This document shows positions 17,901 to 26,801 of a stretch of DNA of 41,182 nt, piece by piece. The notes under the pieces are model-generated. The model saw only the letters and a program-made list of their open reading frames with translations. It had not been told where the DNA came from and made no database searches. A program made the position numbers and the translations under genes. The stretch covers positions 1 to 41,182 of the forward strand of contig JAVEDB010000024.1 in assembly GCA_030841185.1 (NCBI GenBank). The letters run 5' to 3'. The DNA comes from Actinomycetota bacterium. Its GTDB lineage: Bacteria > Actinomycetota > Actinomycetes > JACCUZ01. The stretch's first letter is position 1; each line of letters opens with the position of its first letter.

Positions 17901-19949
17901 ATGCATGACGTGTCCTCCGCGGCCCAGCAGATGACGGGGACGGTCGCGGCAATCGCCGCGGCCGTCGCCGTCTCGTTCGCGTGCAGCGGCGTCTCGCTGT
18001 GGGAGGCCGTCACCGACGACCGGTCGCTGCTCGACTCGGCCCTTAGCGTCTCCGTCGTGATCGCGTTCGCCCTCGTGGGTGCGGTGGTCGCGGCCGCCCG
18101 GCCCGCCAACCGAGTGGGCTGGCTGATGCTCGTCGGCGGCGTGTGCTGGTCCCTCGGTGACGCTGCGGTCAGCGTGGGATACCACGGCATCGTCGCCGCA
18201 CCGGGAAGCGTCGCGGCGCCCGCGGCGTACGCCGTGCCCGGTCAGGTGCTCCGCGGGCTCGGCTGGTACGCCGTGACGCTCGCCGTGCCGGTGTTCTTCC
18301 CCGACGGGCAGCTCGCGGGTCCGCGGTGGAGGTGGCTGAGCCGTGCACTCGCCGTGGTCTTCGTCGGTGCCCTGATCGATCCGATCACCGACAAGCGGGC
18401 GGACCTGACCGACTTCGGCGCCTGGCACAACCCGCTCTCAGGCATCCCCGGGGCCGAGTGGTTCAGCGCCGTCGCGTTCTTCGCCCACATTCCGCTGGGC
18501 ATCATCGTGACGATCGGCGCCGTCGCGCAGCTGGTGTCGCGCTGGCGGCACGGGGACACCTTCCGCCGTCAGCAGCTGGGGCTATACGCCGGTGCTGCCG
18601 GCCTCACCGTCCTCGCCGTCCCGGTCGCGTTCCTCCCCGGCTTCGGCGGATGGGTCTTCAGTGTCGCCGCGTTGCCGCTGCCATTCGTCATCGGGTTCGC
18701 CGTGCTCGCCCGGGGGCTGTACGACCTGCGTACGGCGGTCAACCGCACGCTCGTCTGGCTAACGCTGTCGGCGGTCGTCGTCGGCGCGTACGCGCTCGCC
18801 ATCGCCGGGGTGAGCGGCTTCCTGCGCGTCGACAGTGGTGCCACGTGGCTCCCGTGGGTCGCGGCGGGCGTCGTCGCGGTGTCCTTCGCCCCGCTGCGCG
18901 ACAGCCTCCAGCGCGCGGTGAACCGGCTCACGTTCGGCCGTTGGGACGAGCCGTACGACGTGCTCGCCTCGCTCGGGCAGCGACTCGAGGCCACCGCCGA
19001 CATCGGGCGGCTGCTCGACGACGTCGTCACCGAGCTGACCGGCCTCGGACTGCGTGACGTCACCGTTCGCGACGAGGCAGAGCGGGTCGTGGCCGGGCAC
19101 CCCGGCGAGGGTGACGAGCACACGACGGTTTCCCTGGCGGCGTACGGGCGCCGGATGGGCACGCTGACGTACCGGCCGCCTGCCGCACCGCTGCGCGAAC
19201 GGGACCATCGGCTCCTGGACGATCTCGCCGGCCACCTTGGCGGCGTCCTGCATGCCCAGCAGCTCACTGCGGACCTGCAGGGAGCGCGCGAGCGGCTCGT
19301 GCTGGCACGCGAGGAGGAGCGTCGCCGGCTGCGCCGCGACTTGCACGACGGGCTCGGTCCGGCGCTCGCCGGGCACGTGCTTCGCCTCGACGTGATCGCC
19401 GCGCGGCTCGGCGCCTCGTCCCCGGCAGCTGCCGACGTTCGTGAGCTGCGTGAGGACCTGCGCTCCACAGTGCTCGAGGTCCGCCGCGTCGTGGAAGGGC
19501 TGCGGCCGCCGACGTTGGACGAGTTGGGACTGACCGGTTCCCTGGAACGGGTCACCGACCGGCTCACGGCGGGTACGCCGGTGTCGGTGTCCCTCGACAT
19601 CGACGAGTTGCCGCCGCTGCCCGCGGCGGTGGAGGTCGCCGCGTACCGGATCGTGACCGAGGCGATGACCAACGTCGTCAACCACGCAGGTGCCTCGGCG
19701 TGCCGGGTCTCGCTGGCGGTCCGCGACGGGTGGTTGCGGATCGTCGTTGCCGACGACGGCCGGGGGCTCGTCACGTCCACATCCGGTTCCGAACCGGCCG
19801 GGCACGGCCTGCAGACGATGCGGGAGCGGGCCGAGGAGCTTCGCGGACGGCTGCGCGTGACGGCTGATGATGGGACGGCTGTGGTCGCCGAGCTGCCGGT
19901 GGGATTCCTCTCTCCGCGGCCGATGCCGGTGCGGGTGACGTCGTCATGA
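17901..19949 (+). CDS. NarL-type sensor histidine kinase with multi-TM N-terminus
   Basis: 'EEERRRLRRDLHDGLGPALAGHVLRLDV' (HisKA_3), 'EAMTNVVNHAGAS', 'VADDGRGL', 'GHGLQTMRERAEELRG'. Confidence 0.93.
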   Translation: MHDVSSAAQQMTGTVAAIAAAVAVSFACSGVSLWEAVTDDRSLLDSALSVSVVIAFALVGAVVAAARPANRVGWLMLVGGVCWSLGDAAVSVGYHGIVAAPGSVAAPAAYAVPGQVLRGLGWYAVTLAVPVFFPDGQLAGPRWRWLSRALAVVFVGALIDPITDKRADLTDFGAWHNPLSGIPGAEWFSAVAFFAHIPLGIIVTIGAVAQLVSRWRHGDTFRRQQLGLYAGAAGLTVLAVPVAFLPGFGGWVFSVAALPLPFVIGFAVLARGLYDLRTAVNRTLVWLTLSAVVVGAYALAIAGVSGFLRVDSGATWLPWVAAGVVAVSFAPLRDSLQRAVNRLTFGRWDEPYDVLASLGQRLEATADIGRLLDDVVTELTGLGLRDVTVRDEAERVVAGHPGEGDEHTTVSLAAYGRRMGTLTYRPPAAPLRERDHRLLDDLAGHLGGVLHAQQLTADLQGARERLVLAREEERRRLRRDLHDGLGPALAGHVLRLDVIAARLGASSPAAADVRELREDLRSTVLEVRRVVEGLRPPTLDELGLTGSLERVTDRLTAGTPVSVSLDIDELPPLPAAVEVAAYRIVTEAMTNVVNHAGASACRVSLAVRDGWLRIVVADDGRGLVTSTSGSEPAGHGLQTMRERAEELRGRLRVTADDGTAVVAELPVGFLSPRPMPVRVTSS

Positions 19950-20596
19950 CGACCCAGGTGCTGATCGTCGACGACCACCCGGTCTTCCGGGAGGGTCTCG
20001 CGGCGCTGGTGTCCTCGCTGCCCGACATGGCCGTGGCGGCCGCCGTGGTCGACGGGCCCGACGCCGTCGCGGCCGTCGAGGCGGGGGGTGTGGACGTCGT
20101 ACTGATGGATCTGAACCTCCCGACGATGTCGGGCATCGAGGCCACCGCGCGGATCGTCGCCTTGTCGTCCCCGCCCGCCGTGCTGGTCGTCACGATGGTG
20201 GACGACGATGACACCGTCGTCGCGGCGTTGCGCGCAGGAGCCCGCGGCTACGTGCTCAAGGGCGCTACCGGCGACGAGATTGCGGCGGCCGTCCGCACCG
20301 TCGCGGCGGGCGGCGCCGTGTTCGGGTCGGGAGTCGCTGCACAGGTGCTCGCCATGTCGTCCACCCGGGCGGCGCGGCCGGACGCGGTCGACGCACTGGG
20401 GATGACGGACCGGGAACGCGAGGTCCTCGCCCACATCTCGCAGGGCTCGAGCAACGCCCAGATCGCCAGGTCGCTCGGCCTGTCGGTCAAGACGGTGCAG
20501 AACTACGTCTCGCGCATCCTCGACAAGCTTCAGGTGACCGACCGTACGCAGGCTGCGCTGTACGCGAGCGGCCGACTGCCCCGCGACCCCGTCTGA
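19946..20596 (+). CDS. NarL/LuxR-family response regulator
   Basis: 'VLIVDDHPVFREGLAAL', 'DVVLMDLNLPTMSGIEAT', HTH 'LTDREREVLAHISQGSSNAQIARSLGLSVKTVQNYVSRILDKL'-like; 4-bp overlap with kinase gene. Confidence 0.95.
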   Translation: MTTQVLIVDDHPVFREGLAALVSSLPDMAVAAAVVDGPDAVAAVEAGGVDVVLMDLNLPTMSGIEATARIVALSSPPAVLVVTMVDDDDTVVAALRAGARGYVLKGATGDEIAAAVRTVAAGGAVFGSGVAAQVLAMSSTRAARPDAVDALGMTDREREVLAHISQGSSNAQIARSLGLSVKTVQNYVSRILDKLQVTDRTQAALYASGRLPRDPV

Positions 20597-20626
20597 CCCG
20601 GTCCACCTCAGCGCCCGCCCCTGACC

Positions 20627-20687
20627 CCTCAACTGGTGAGTTCGGCATCCGTGGAGGCCCTATTACCTGCCAAAGTCACCAGTTGGG
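20627..20687. repeat. palindromic intergenic repeat, copy 2
   Basis: Same 26-nt and 21-nt blocks as copy 1 at 16694, with a different ~12-nt centre. Confidence 0.85.
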
Positions 20688-22084
20688 ATGAGGCGGGCGT
20701 CGGGGGCGCCGTCGAGCACTCCGCCCGCCGGGTCGTCGTCACCGCCCGCGCGCACCGGGTCGTGCTCGGGCGAGTAGATGTCGCGGACGATGACCCAGCA
20801 CAGCCACACCGTGCCGGCGATGTGCACGGCGACCGTCATCCCATAGGGCTGGTCGTTCAGGCCACGGCTCGGCCTTCCCGGCGGATAGCCGGCGAGCAGC
20901 ATCCAGATCCCGAAGAAGTGCACGGCCTCGGCTGCCTGCCAGATGAGGAAGTCGCGCCACCGGGGGCGGGCCAGCACGGCCAGCGGGATCAGCCACAGCA
21001 CGTACTGCGGTGAGTAGACCTTGTTGGTCAGCAGGAAGGCGGCCACCGTCAGGAACGCCAGCTGCGGCAGCCGCGGCCGCCGCGGCGCGCGCAGTGCCAC
21101 GTACGCGATGGCGACGCAGGCGACGACGAACAGTCCGCCGGCCAACGGGTTGAGCCACTTCCCGGGTACGCCGTGGTGTTGCTGTTGCAGCAGGAACCAG
21201 ACAGAGCTGAACCCCGCCCCGCGCTCCTGGCTCAGCCGGTAGAACTTCGACCACCCGTGGAAGTCGGCGATCATCACCGGGACGTTGACCACTGCCCACG
21301 CGACGACAGCCGCGCCGGTCGCGGTCCAGAACTCGCGCATCTTGCCGGCCCGCCAACACAGCAGCAGCAACGGCCCCAGCACGAAGAGGGGGTAGAACTT
21401 CGCCGCCGCGGCCAGACCGATCAGCGCGCCGGCGGCCACCGGTTTCCGGCGGGCCCATGCCCACATGCCCAGCCCGAGCAGCGCCACGGCGTACAGGTCC
21501 CAGTTGATGGTGCCTGCCAGCAGCAGGCCCGGCGCGAGCGCGACCATCGCAGCGTCCCAGGGTCTTCGACCGGCGGTCTTCATCGTCGCGAGCACGACGA
21601 CCCCGGCGCACATCGCCAGCGCGAGTGCGTTGATGTCGAAGTACCACCGGGCCCGCGAGTCGGGGCTGCCGTCGCTCGGGACGAGCTTCGCGGTCACCCA
21701 CATGGCGGCACCGGTGAGGACGGGGTACTCGACCGTGTGGTCCTCGGTCTGGTGGACGTAGGGCACGTCACCGTCGGACAGCCCGCGACCGAAGAACAGC
21801 GCGGGAATGTCGCTGTAGCACCCGTGGAAGAAGTCGCCGGGCGCGCCCCACCCGTGCTCGCGGCAGTGCTCCTTCTCGACGATGCCGAGGCCGGAGACGA
21901 CGAACACCATCGCGAGCATGACCCGCAACGGGGTCCACCAACCCGATGGTCCGCGGACCTCCGCGTGCCGCCCGACAGGGCCGCCGATCAGCTCGCTGCC
22001 TGCTCGCACAACGGGGTCGTCATGGCTCGGCAGGACAACGTCGGCGTCGCGCGGCTCGTCGCGGGTCGCGGTCACCTGGCGCAT
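20663..22084 (-). CDS. polytopic glycosyltransferase (GT87/DUF2029-like)
   Basis: 'EYPVLTGAAMWVTAKL', 'GTINWDLYAVALLGLGMWAWARRKP', 'AAAKFYPLFVLGPLLLL', 'LTNKVYSPQYVLWLIPLAV'. Confidence 0.85.
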   Translation of the reverse strand: MRQVTATRDEPRDADVVLPSHDDPVVRAGSELIGGPVGRHAEVRGPSGWWTPLRVMLAMVFVVSGLGIVEKEHCREHGWGAPGDFFHGCYSDIPALFFGRGLSDGDVPYVHQTEDHTVEYPVLTGAAMWVTAKLVPSDGSPDSRARWYFDINALALAMCAGVVVLATMKTAGRRPWDAAMVALAPGLLLAGTINWDLYAVALLGLGMWAWARRKPVAAGALIGLAAAAKFYPLFVLGPLLLLCWRAGKMREFWTATGAAVVAWAVVNVPVMIADFHGWSKFYRLSQERGAGFSSVWFLLQQQHHGVPGKWLNPLAGGLFVVACVAIAYVALRAPRRPRLPQLAFLTVAAFLLTNKVYSPQYVLWLIPLAVLARPRWRDFLIWQAAEAVHFFGIWMLLAGYPPGRPSRGLNDQPYGMTVAVHIAGTVWLCWVIVRDIYSPEHDPVRAGGDDDPAGGVLDGAPDARLIPTGDFGR

Positions 22085-22124
22085 TGTGCCGGACGACGGG
22101 CGACCGACAGGGGGACGGGGACGG

Positions 22125-24236
22125 CTACCCCGCGGGCGCGGCGGTTGTCGGTGGACCTCCGCCTCCTCCTCCGCCGCCACCGCCGCCGCCGCCACCGCCA
22201 CCGCCCGGCACCGTGACGCTCACTGAGGGGACAGGGGCGCTGGTCGGGGGAACCGTTGGCGTGGGAGGTGCACTGCTCGTCGTCGGTGTCGGCGTCGGCG
22301 AGCTGGTCGTCGGCGTGGGTGTGCTCGTGGTCGGTGTCGGCGACGGGCTCGGGTTCAGTGCCTTGCCGACGTCCGCCCGCGGCGGGAACCGCAGGACCGG
22401 CTGGCCCTTCAGCGCGCCCTGCATGAAGGCGGTCCAGACCTCTGCGGGGTACTTCGCGCCGAAGAACGTCTTCAGACCTCCGACCCCGTCCAGCGACTTC
22501 GTGCCGTCACCGTTGTAGAAGTCCACCGCGGCCGAGAGCTGCGGGGTGTAGCCGACGAACCAGGCCGACTTGTCCGCCGCCGTTCCCGTCTTGCCGGCAG
22601 CGGGCCGGTTGAGGGCCAGGGCCGCGCGACCGGTGCCGTTCTTCACGACTTGCTGCAGGGCGAAGCTGACGTCGGCCATCACGTCCTTCTGGAAGACCCG
22701 GCTCTTCTTCACCTTGGCCTTGTAGCGCGAACCGCCGTTGGAACCCTTGACCTCCTTGACGGTGTACCACTGCGTCGCCTCACCTTGCGCAGCGAAAGTC
22801 GCGTAGGAGCTCGACATGTCGATGTTGCGCACGGCGCTGGGCCCCAGGGGGATGCTCGGCGTGGCCACCAGCCCCGGGGTGTTCGACGGGATGCCGGCGG
22901 ACTCGGCGGCCGTGAGCACCTTGCGCGGGCCGACCTTCATCGCCAGGTCGACGAAGACGGTGTTGATGGACTGCTCGATGCCCGTGATGAGGTCGATGTT
23001 CGCCCCGTAGCTCTGGTGGAACTCATTGTTGACGGGCTTGGAGGTGCCGGGGACCTTCAGTCCGGAGTTGCCGTCGAAGCGGCTCTTCAGGCTGATCCCG
23101 TCCTCGAGCGCGGCGGTCAGGGCGAACGGTTTGAACGCCGATCCGGGCTGCACCCGGGCCTGGGTGACCTCGTTGACCCCGCCGGCGGTGTTGCCGCCGA
23201 ACATCGCCACGACGGCACCGGTCCTCGGGTCCACCGCGGATAGCCCGATGTGCACCTGGCTCGCCTTGATGGTCGGGCGCTTGGTGCGCACCGCCTTCAC
23301 CGCCGACGCCTGTGCCTTCCTGTCGAAGGTGGTGATGACCTTCAGTCCGCCGAAGTCGATCGCCGCGTCGGTGAACTCGTGCACCTTGAGCTCACGGCGT
23401 ACGACGTCCAACAGGTAGTAGTTGGGCCCGCTGGCGCTGTTCTGCTTGGTCCGGGGCGCGACCGGCGGCAGCGTCAGCGCGGCACGGTCGCTCCGGGAGA
23501 GCCAGCCCTTCGTGACCATCCCGTCCAGGACGTAGTTGAACCGTCCCTGCAACGCGTCGCGGTGGTCCGCCGGGTCGTAGTTGGCCGGCGACCGGATGAT
23601 CGCCGCCAGCACCGCACCCTCGGCGACGGTCAGCTGGCTGACGTCCTTGTGGAAGTAGGTCTGCGAGGCGGTCTCGATGCCGTAAGCCCGGCGGCCGAAG
23701 TAGATGGTGTTGAGGTAGTCCTCGAGGATCTTGTTCTTGTTGTCCCGCCGCGCGAGCTTCACGGCGATGAAGAACTCCTTGATCTTGCGCGTGTAGGTGC
23801 GCTCCTGGGTCAGGTAGGCGTTCTTCGCGTACTGCTGGGTGATGGTCGACCCGCCCTGCTTCGAACCGCCGCGCAGGTTGTTCCAGGCGGCCCGCAGGAT
23901 GCCCGTGGGGGAGATGCCGTTGTTCTCGTAGAACGTGCGGTCCTCCGCGGCGAGCACCGCCTCCTGGACCGGCTTGGGGACCTGGCTGAGGGGGACGTTG
24001 ATCCGGTTCTGGTCGCCGAAGCGACCGATCTCGGTCTTGCCGTCGCTGTAGTAGACGATCGTCGTCTGGGCGCTGATCATCTCGTTGGGCGTGGGGATCG
24101 AGGTCTTGGCGTAGGCCACCCCGACGAGCGCCACCATCGCCAGGAAACCCACCGCGAAGAGGGCCAGCAGCTGCCTGAAGGACGGGACATAGCGGCGGAC
24201 GCCGTCGTAGGCCTGTCTCGGGTAGTCGACTCTCAA
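22125..24236 (-). CDS. class A penicillin-binding protein (transglycosylase/transpeptidase)
   Basis: 'AVLAAEDRTFYENNGISPTGILRAAWNNLRGGSKQGGSTITQQYAKNAYLTQERTYTRKIKE', 'QPGSAFKPFAL', 'AAGKTGTAADKSAWFVGYTP'; Pro/Thr-rich and poly-Gly C-terminus. Confidence 0.95.
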   Translation of the reverse strand: MRVDYPRQAYDGVRRYVPSFRQLLALFAVGFLAMVALVGVAYAKTSIPTPNEMISAQTTIVYYSDGKTEIGRFGDQNRINVPLSQVPKPVQEAVLAAEDRTFYENNGISPTGILRAAWNNLRGGSKQGGSTITQQYAKNAYLTQERTYTRKIKEFFIAVKLARRDNKNKILEDYLNTIYFGRRAYGIETASQTYFHKDVSQLTVAEGAVLAAIIRSPANYDPADHRDALQGRFNYVLDGMVTKGWLSRSDRAALTLPPVAPRTKQNSASGPNYYLLDVVRRELKVHEFTDAAIDFGGLKVITTFDRKAQASAVKAVRTKRPTIKASQVHIGLSAVDPRTGAVVAMFGGNTAGGVNEVTQARVQPGSAFKPFALTAALEDGISLKSRFDGNSGLKVPGTSKPVNNEFHQSYGANIDLITGIEQSINTVFVDLAMKVGPRKVLTAAESAGIPSNTPGLVATPSIPLGPSAVRNIDMSSSYATFAAQGEATQWYTVKEVKGSNGGSRYKAKVKKSRVFQKDVMADVSFALQQVVKNGTGRAALALNRPAAGKTGTAADKSAWFVGYTPQLSAAVDFYNGDGTKSLDGVGGLKTFFGAKYPAEVWTAFMQGALKGQPVLRFPPRADVGKALNPSPSPTPTTSTPTPTTSSPTPTPTTSSAPPTPTVPPTSAPVPSVSVTVPGGGGGGGGGGGGGGGGGPPTTAAPAG

Positions 24237-24370
24237 CGGATCCTCGGGGGTCTCGGTGACCGGGCTGTCCGGTATGTGGGGTCAGGCGGCCGCCCCGACG
24301 AAGCCTAACGACGTGATTCTGCTCGGCCGGTCTACCCTCCGGGCCCCCAGCCATGCCTTGACCGAGGGCT

Positions 24371-24781
24371 TCAGTACTCGTCTTCCGCCGTGCGTTGCCG
24401 GCGAGGGGCGCGGCGCTCTACCCCGTCACCCAGGACGTACGACAGCGTCAGATGGTTCCACCCGCAGCCCTGGCACACCTCCACGACGTACACGCGGAAC
24501 TCGCCGTGCTCGCGGGCCATCGGCTCGAGCTCGGCGGTCGCCTTCACCCGTCCGGAGTACTGGCCGAGCTGCTCGCCGTAGACGTAGGTGACGTGGGTGA
24601 GCTTCGCGCGCCGACAGACCGGGCAGTCGCGGTCGGTCGCCTCGCCGTGGTGCTTGGCCGCCCGGAGCAGGTACGGGTGCGCGTCGCAGGCGTCGGCACT
24701 GGTCGCCGATCCGGTGAGCAGACCGGCCAGCGCGGACCGCCGCGCGAGGGAGTAGTCGATCACCGACCGCTGGGACCACAC
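24371..24781 (-). CDS. DUF5318-like zinc-ribbon-containing protein
   Basis: 136 aa; 'SVIDYSLARRSAL', 'DCPVCRRAKLTHVTYVYGEQLGQYSGRV', 'VEVCQGCGWNHL'. Confidence 0.8.
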   Translation of the reverse strand: MWSQRSVIDYSLARRSALAGLLTGSATSADACDAHPYLLRAAKHHGEATDRDCPVCRRAKLTHVTYVYGEQLGQYSGRVKATAELEPMAREHGEFRVYVVEVCQGCGWNHLTLSYVLGDGVERRAPRRQRTAEDEY

Positions 24782-24835
24782 GAGCGCAGATCGTACGGCG
24801 GAGTTGCGGGAACCGGCAGGGTCTGCCTATCGTTG

Positions 24836-24858
24836 CGATGTATCGGGGCGATACATCG
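24836..24858. promoter_or_regulatory. putative PadR operator upstream of padR-ino1
   Basis: Perfect inverted repeat CGATGTATCG-GGG-CGATACATCG in the intergenic region. Confidence 0.7.
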
Positions 24859-24919
24859 GACGACCACTCGACGCGACCCGTCGGCGAGTGAGGGGCCAGG
24901 CTTACAGAGAGGGGGACTC

Positions 24920-25573
24920 GTGAGCAAGCGCACCGGCGTACTCGAGTTCGCCGTTCTCGGCCTGCTGCACGAGACCCCGCTGCACGGCTACGAACTGCGC
25001 AAGCGGCTCAATGCCCTGCTCGGCGCCTTCCGCGCCTTCTCCTACGGGTCGCTCTATCCCTGTCTCAAGGACCTGCTCCGCACCGGCTGGATCGTCGAGG
25101 ACGTCGCCAGCGACGCTCCGGCAGCGCTCGCCGGGAAGCGGTCCAAGATCGTCTACAAGCTGACGGCCGAGGGCAAGGAGCGGTTCCAGGACCTGCTCGG
25201 CGAGTCCGGCCCGTCGGCCTGGGAGGACGAGAACTTCGGCGTCCACTTCGCGTTCTTCGGGCGCACCGATGCCGCGACCAGGCTGCGGATCCTCGAGGGA
25301 CGTCGCAGCCGGCTCGAGGAGCGGCTCGAAGGCTTCCGGGCAGCGCTCGCGCGGACCCGGGAACGGGTGGACACCTACACCCAGGAGCTTCAGCGGCACG
25401 GGCTCGAGTCGGTCGAGCGCGAGGTGCGCTGGCTGAACGAGCTGATCGACAGCGAACGGCAGACCGGTAGCGCAGCAGGGCAGCACAAGACCGTGCCTCC
25501 ACGGCAGAGAACGACCCAACCGGGCACGACCGGCGTTGCCGGTTCTCGTGGCCGGGCAACCAACGAGCACTAA
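24920..25573 (+). CDS. PadR family transcriptional regulator
   Basis: '[24 protein letters not shown]', '[19 protein letters not shown]', '[14 protein letters not shown]'; GTG start at 24920. Confidence 0.9.
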   Translation: MSKRTGVLEFAVLGLLHETPLHGYELRKRLNALLGAFRAFSYGSLYPCLKDLLRTGWIVEDVASDAPAALAGKRSKIVYKLTAEGKERFQDLLGESGPSAWEDENFGVHFAFFGRTDAATRLRILEGRRSRLEERLEGFRAALARTRERVDTYTQELQRHGLESVEREVRWLNELIDSERQTGSAAGQHKTVPPRQRTTQPGTTGVAGSRGRATNEH

Positions 25574-25589
25574 CCATGAGGAGCATCTG

Positions 25590-26669
25590 ATGGGTTCCGT
25601 ACGCGTAGCCATCGTCGGCGTCGGCAACTGTGCGTCGTCACTCGTCCAAGGTGTCGAGTACTACAAGGACGCCGACCCGGACGCACGGGTACCCGGCCTC
25701 ATGCACGTCCAGTTCGGGCCGTACCACGTCCGCGACATCACGTTCGTGGCCGCGTTCGACGTGGACGCCAAGAAGGTCGGCCAGGACCTCTCTGACGCCA
25801 TCGGCGCCAGCGAGAACAACACGATCAAGATTGCCGACGTGCCCCCCACCGGCACGATCGTGGCCCGCGGCCACACCCTCGACGGTCTCGGCAAGTACTA
25901 CCGGGAGACGATCACCGAGTCCGACGACGAGCCGGTCGACGTCGTCGCGATGCTTCGCGAGGCCGAGGCCGACGTCCTCGTCTGCTACCTGCCGGTGGGC
26001 TCCGACGCCGCCGCGAAGTACTACGCGCAGTGCGCGATCGACGCGGGGGTGGCCTTCGTCAACGCGCTGCCGGTCTTCATCGCCGGGACTCCCGAGTGGG
26101 CCAAGAAGTTCGAGGACGCCGGCGTCCCGATCGTGGGCGACGACATCAAGTCGCAGGTCGGCGCGACGATCACGCACCGCGTCCTGGCCAAGCTCTTCGA
26201 GGACCGCGGCGTGGTGCTGGACCGGACGTTCCAGCTCAACGTCGGCGGCAACATGGACTTCAAGAACATGCTCGAGCGCGACCGACTCGAGTCGAAGAAG
26301 ATCTCGAAGACGCAGGCCGTGACCTCCAACATGGAGCACGACATGGGCGCCCGCAACGTGCACATCGGCCCGTCGGACTACGTGCAGTGGCTCGACGACC
26401 GCAAGTGGGCCTACGTCCGTCTCGAGGGCCGCGCCTTCGGCGACGTGCCGCTGAACATGGAATACAAGCTCGAGGTCTGGGACTCGCCCAACTCGGCAGG
26501 GATCATCATCGACGCGGTGCGTGCGGCGAAGATCGCGCTCGACCGTGGTGTGGGCGGCCCGCTGACATCCGCGGCGTCCTACTTCATGAAGTCCCCGCCG
26601 GAGCAGTTCAGCGACGACGTCGCGGCCGCCAAGGTCGAGGCGTTCATCCGCGGAGACGTCGAGCGCTGA
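25590..26669 (+). CDS. ino1: inositol-3-phosphate synthase
   Basis: '[24 protein letters not shown]', '[33 protein letters not shown]', '[23 protein letters not shown]'-like; AGGAG RBS. Confidence 0.95.
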   Translation: MGSVRVAIVGVGNCASSLVQGVEYYKDADPDARVPGLMHVQFGPYHVRDITFVAAFDVDAKKVGQDLSDAIGASENNTIKIADVPPTGTIVARGHTLDGLGKYYRETITESDDEPVDVVAMLREAEADVLVCYLPVGSDAAAKYYAQCAIDAGVAFVNALPVFIAGTPEWAKKFEDAGVPIVGDDIKSQVGATITHRVLAKLFEDRGVVLDRTFQLNVGGNMDFKNMLERDRLESKKISKTQAVTSNMEHDMGARNVHIGPSDYVQWLDDRKWAYVRLEGRAFGDVPLNMEYKLEVWDSPNSAGIIIDAVRAAKIALDRGVGGPLTSAASYFMKSPPEQFSDDVAAAKVEAFIRGDVER

Positions 26670-26697
26670 CCCGCAAGCACCAACCCCAGCAACAGAC

Positions 26698-26746
26698 TGA
26701 AACGTTCGGCACCCGAAACCGCGCACGTCCGGTGCCGAACGTTTCA
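26698..26746 (+). terminator. hairpin downstream of ino1
   Basis: TGAAACGTTCGGCACC-N17-GGTGCCGAACGTTTCA, 16-bp perfect stem. Confidence 0.8.
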
Positions 26747-26801
26747 CTTTGCGGGGGAATGCGGGCCGGGGAACCGTGCGGGCGCACCGTAGGCTGCGGC
26801 G

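Noticed and set aside
18569-20632. Long minus-strand ORF (687 aa) opposite the histidine kinase/response regulator
   Set aside because: Shadow ORF in high-GC DNA: low-complexity Arg/Ser/Pro-rich translation, and the plus strand has clear kinase and regulator domains.
22155-22205. Poly-Gly repeat as an on/off phase-variation switch
   Set aside because: Repeat unit is 3 bp, so slippage would not change reading frame; kept only as a length-variation observation.
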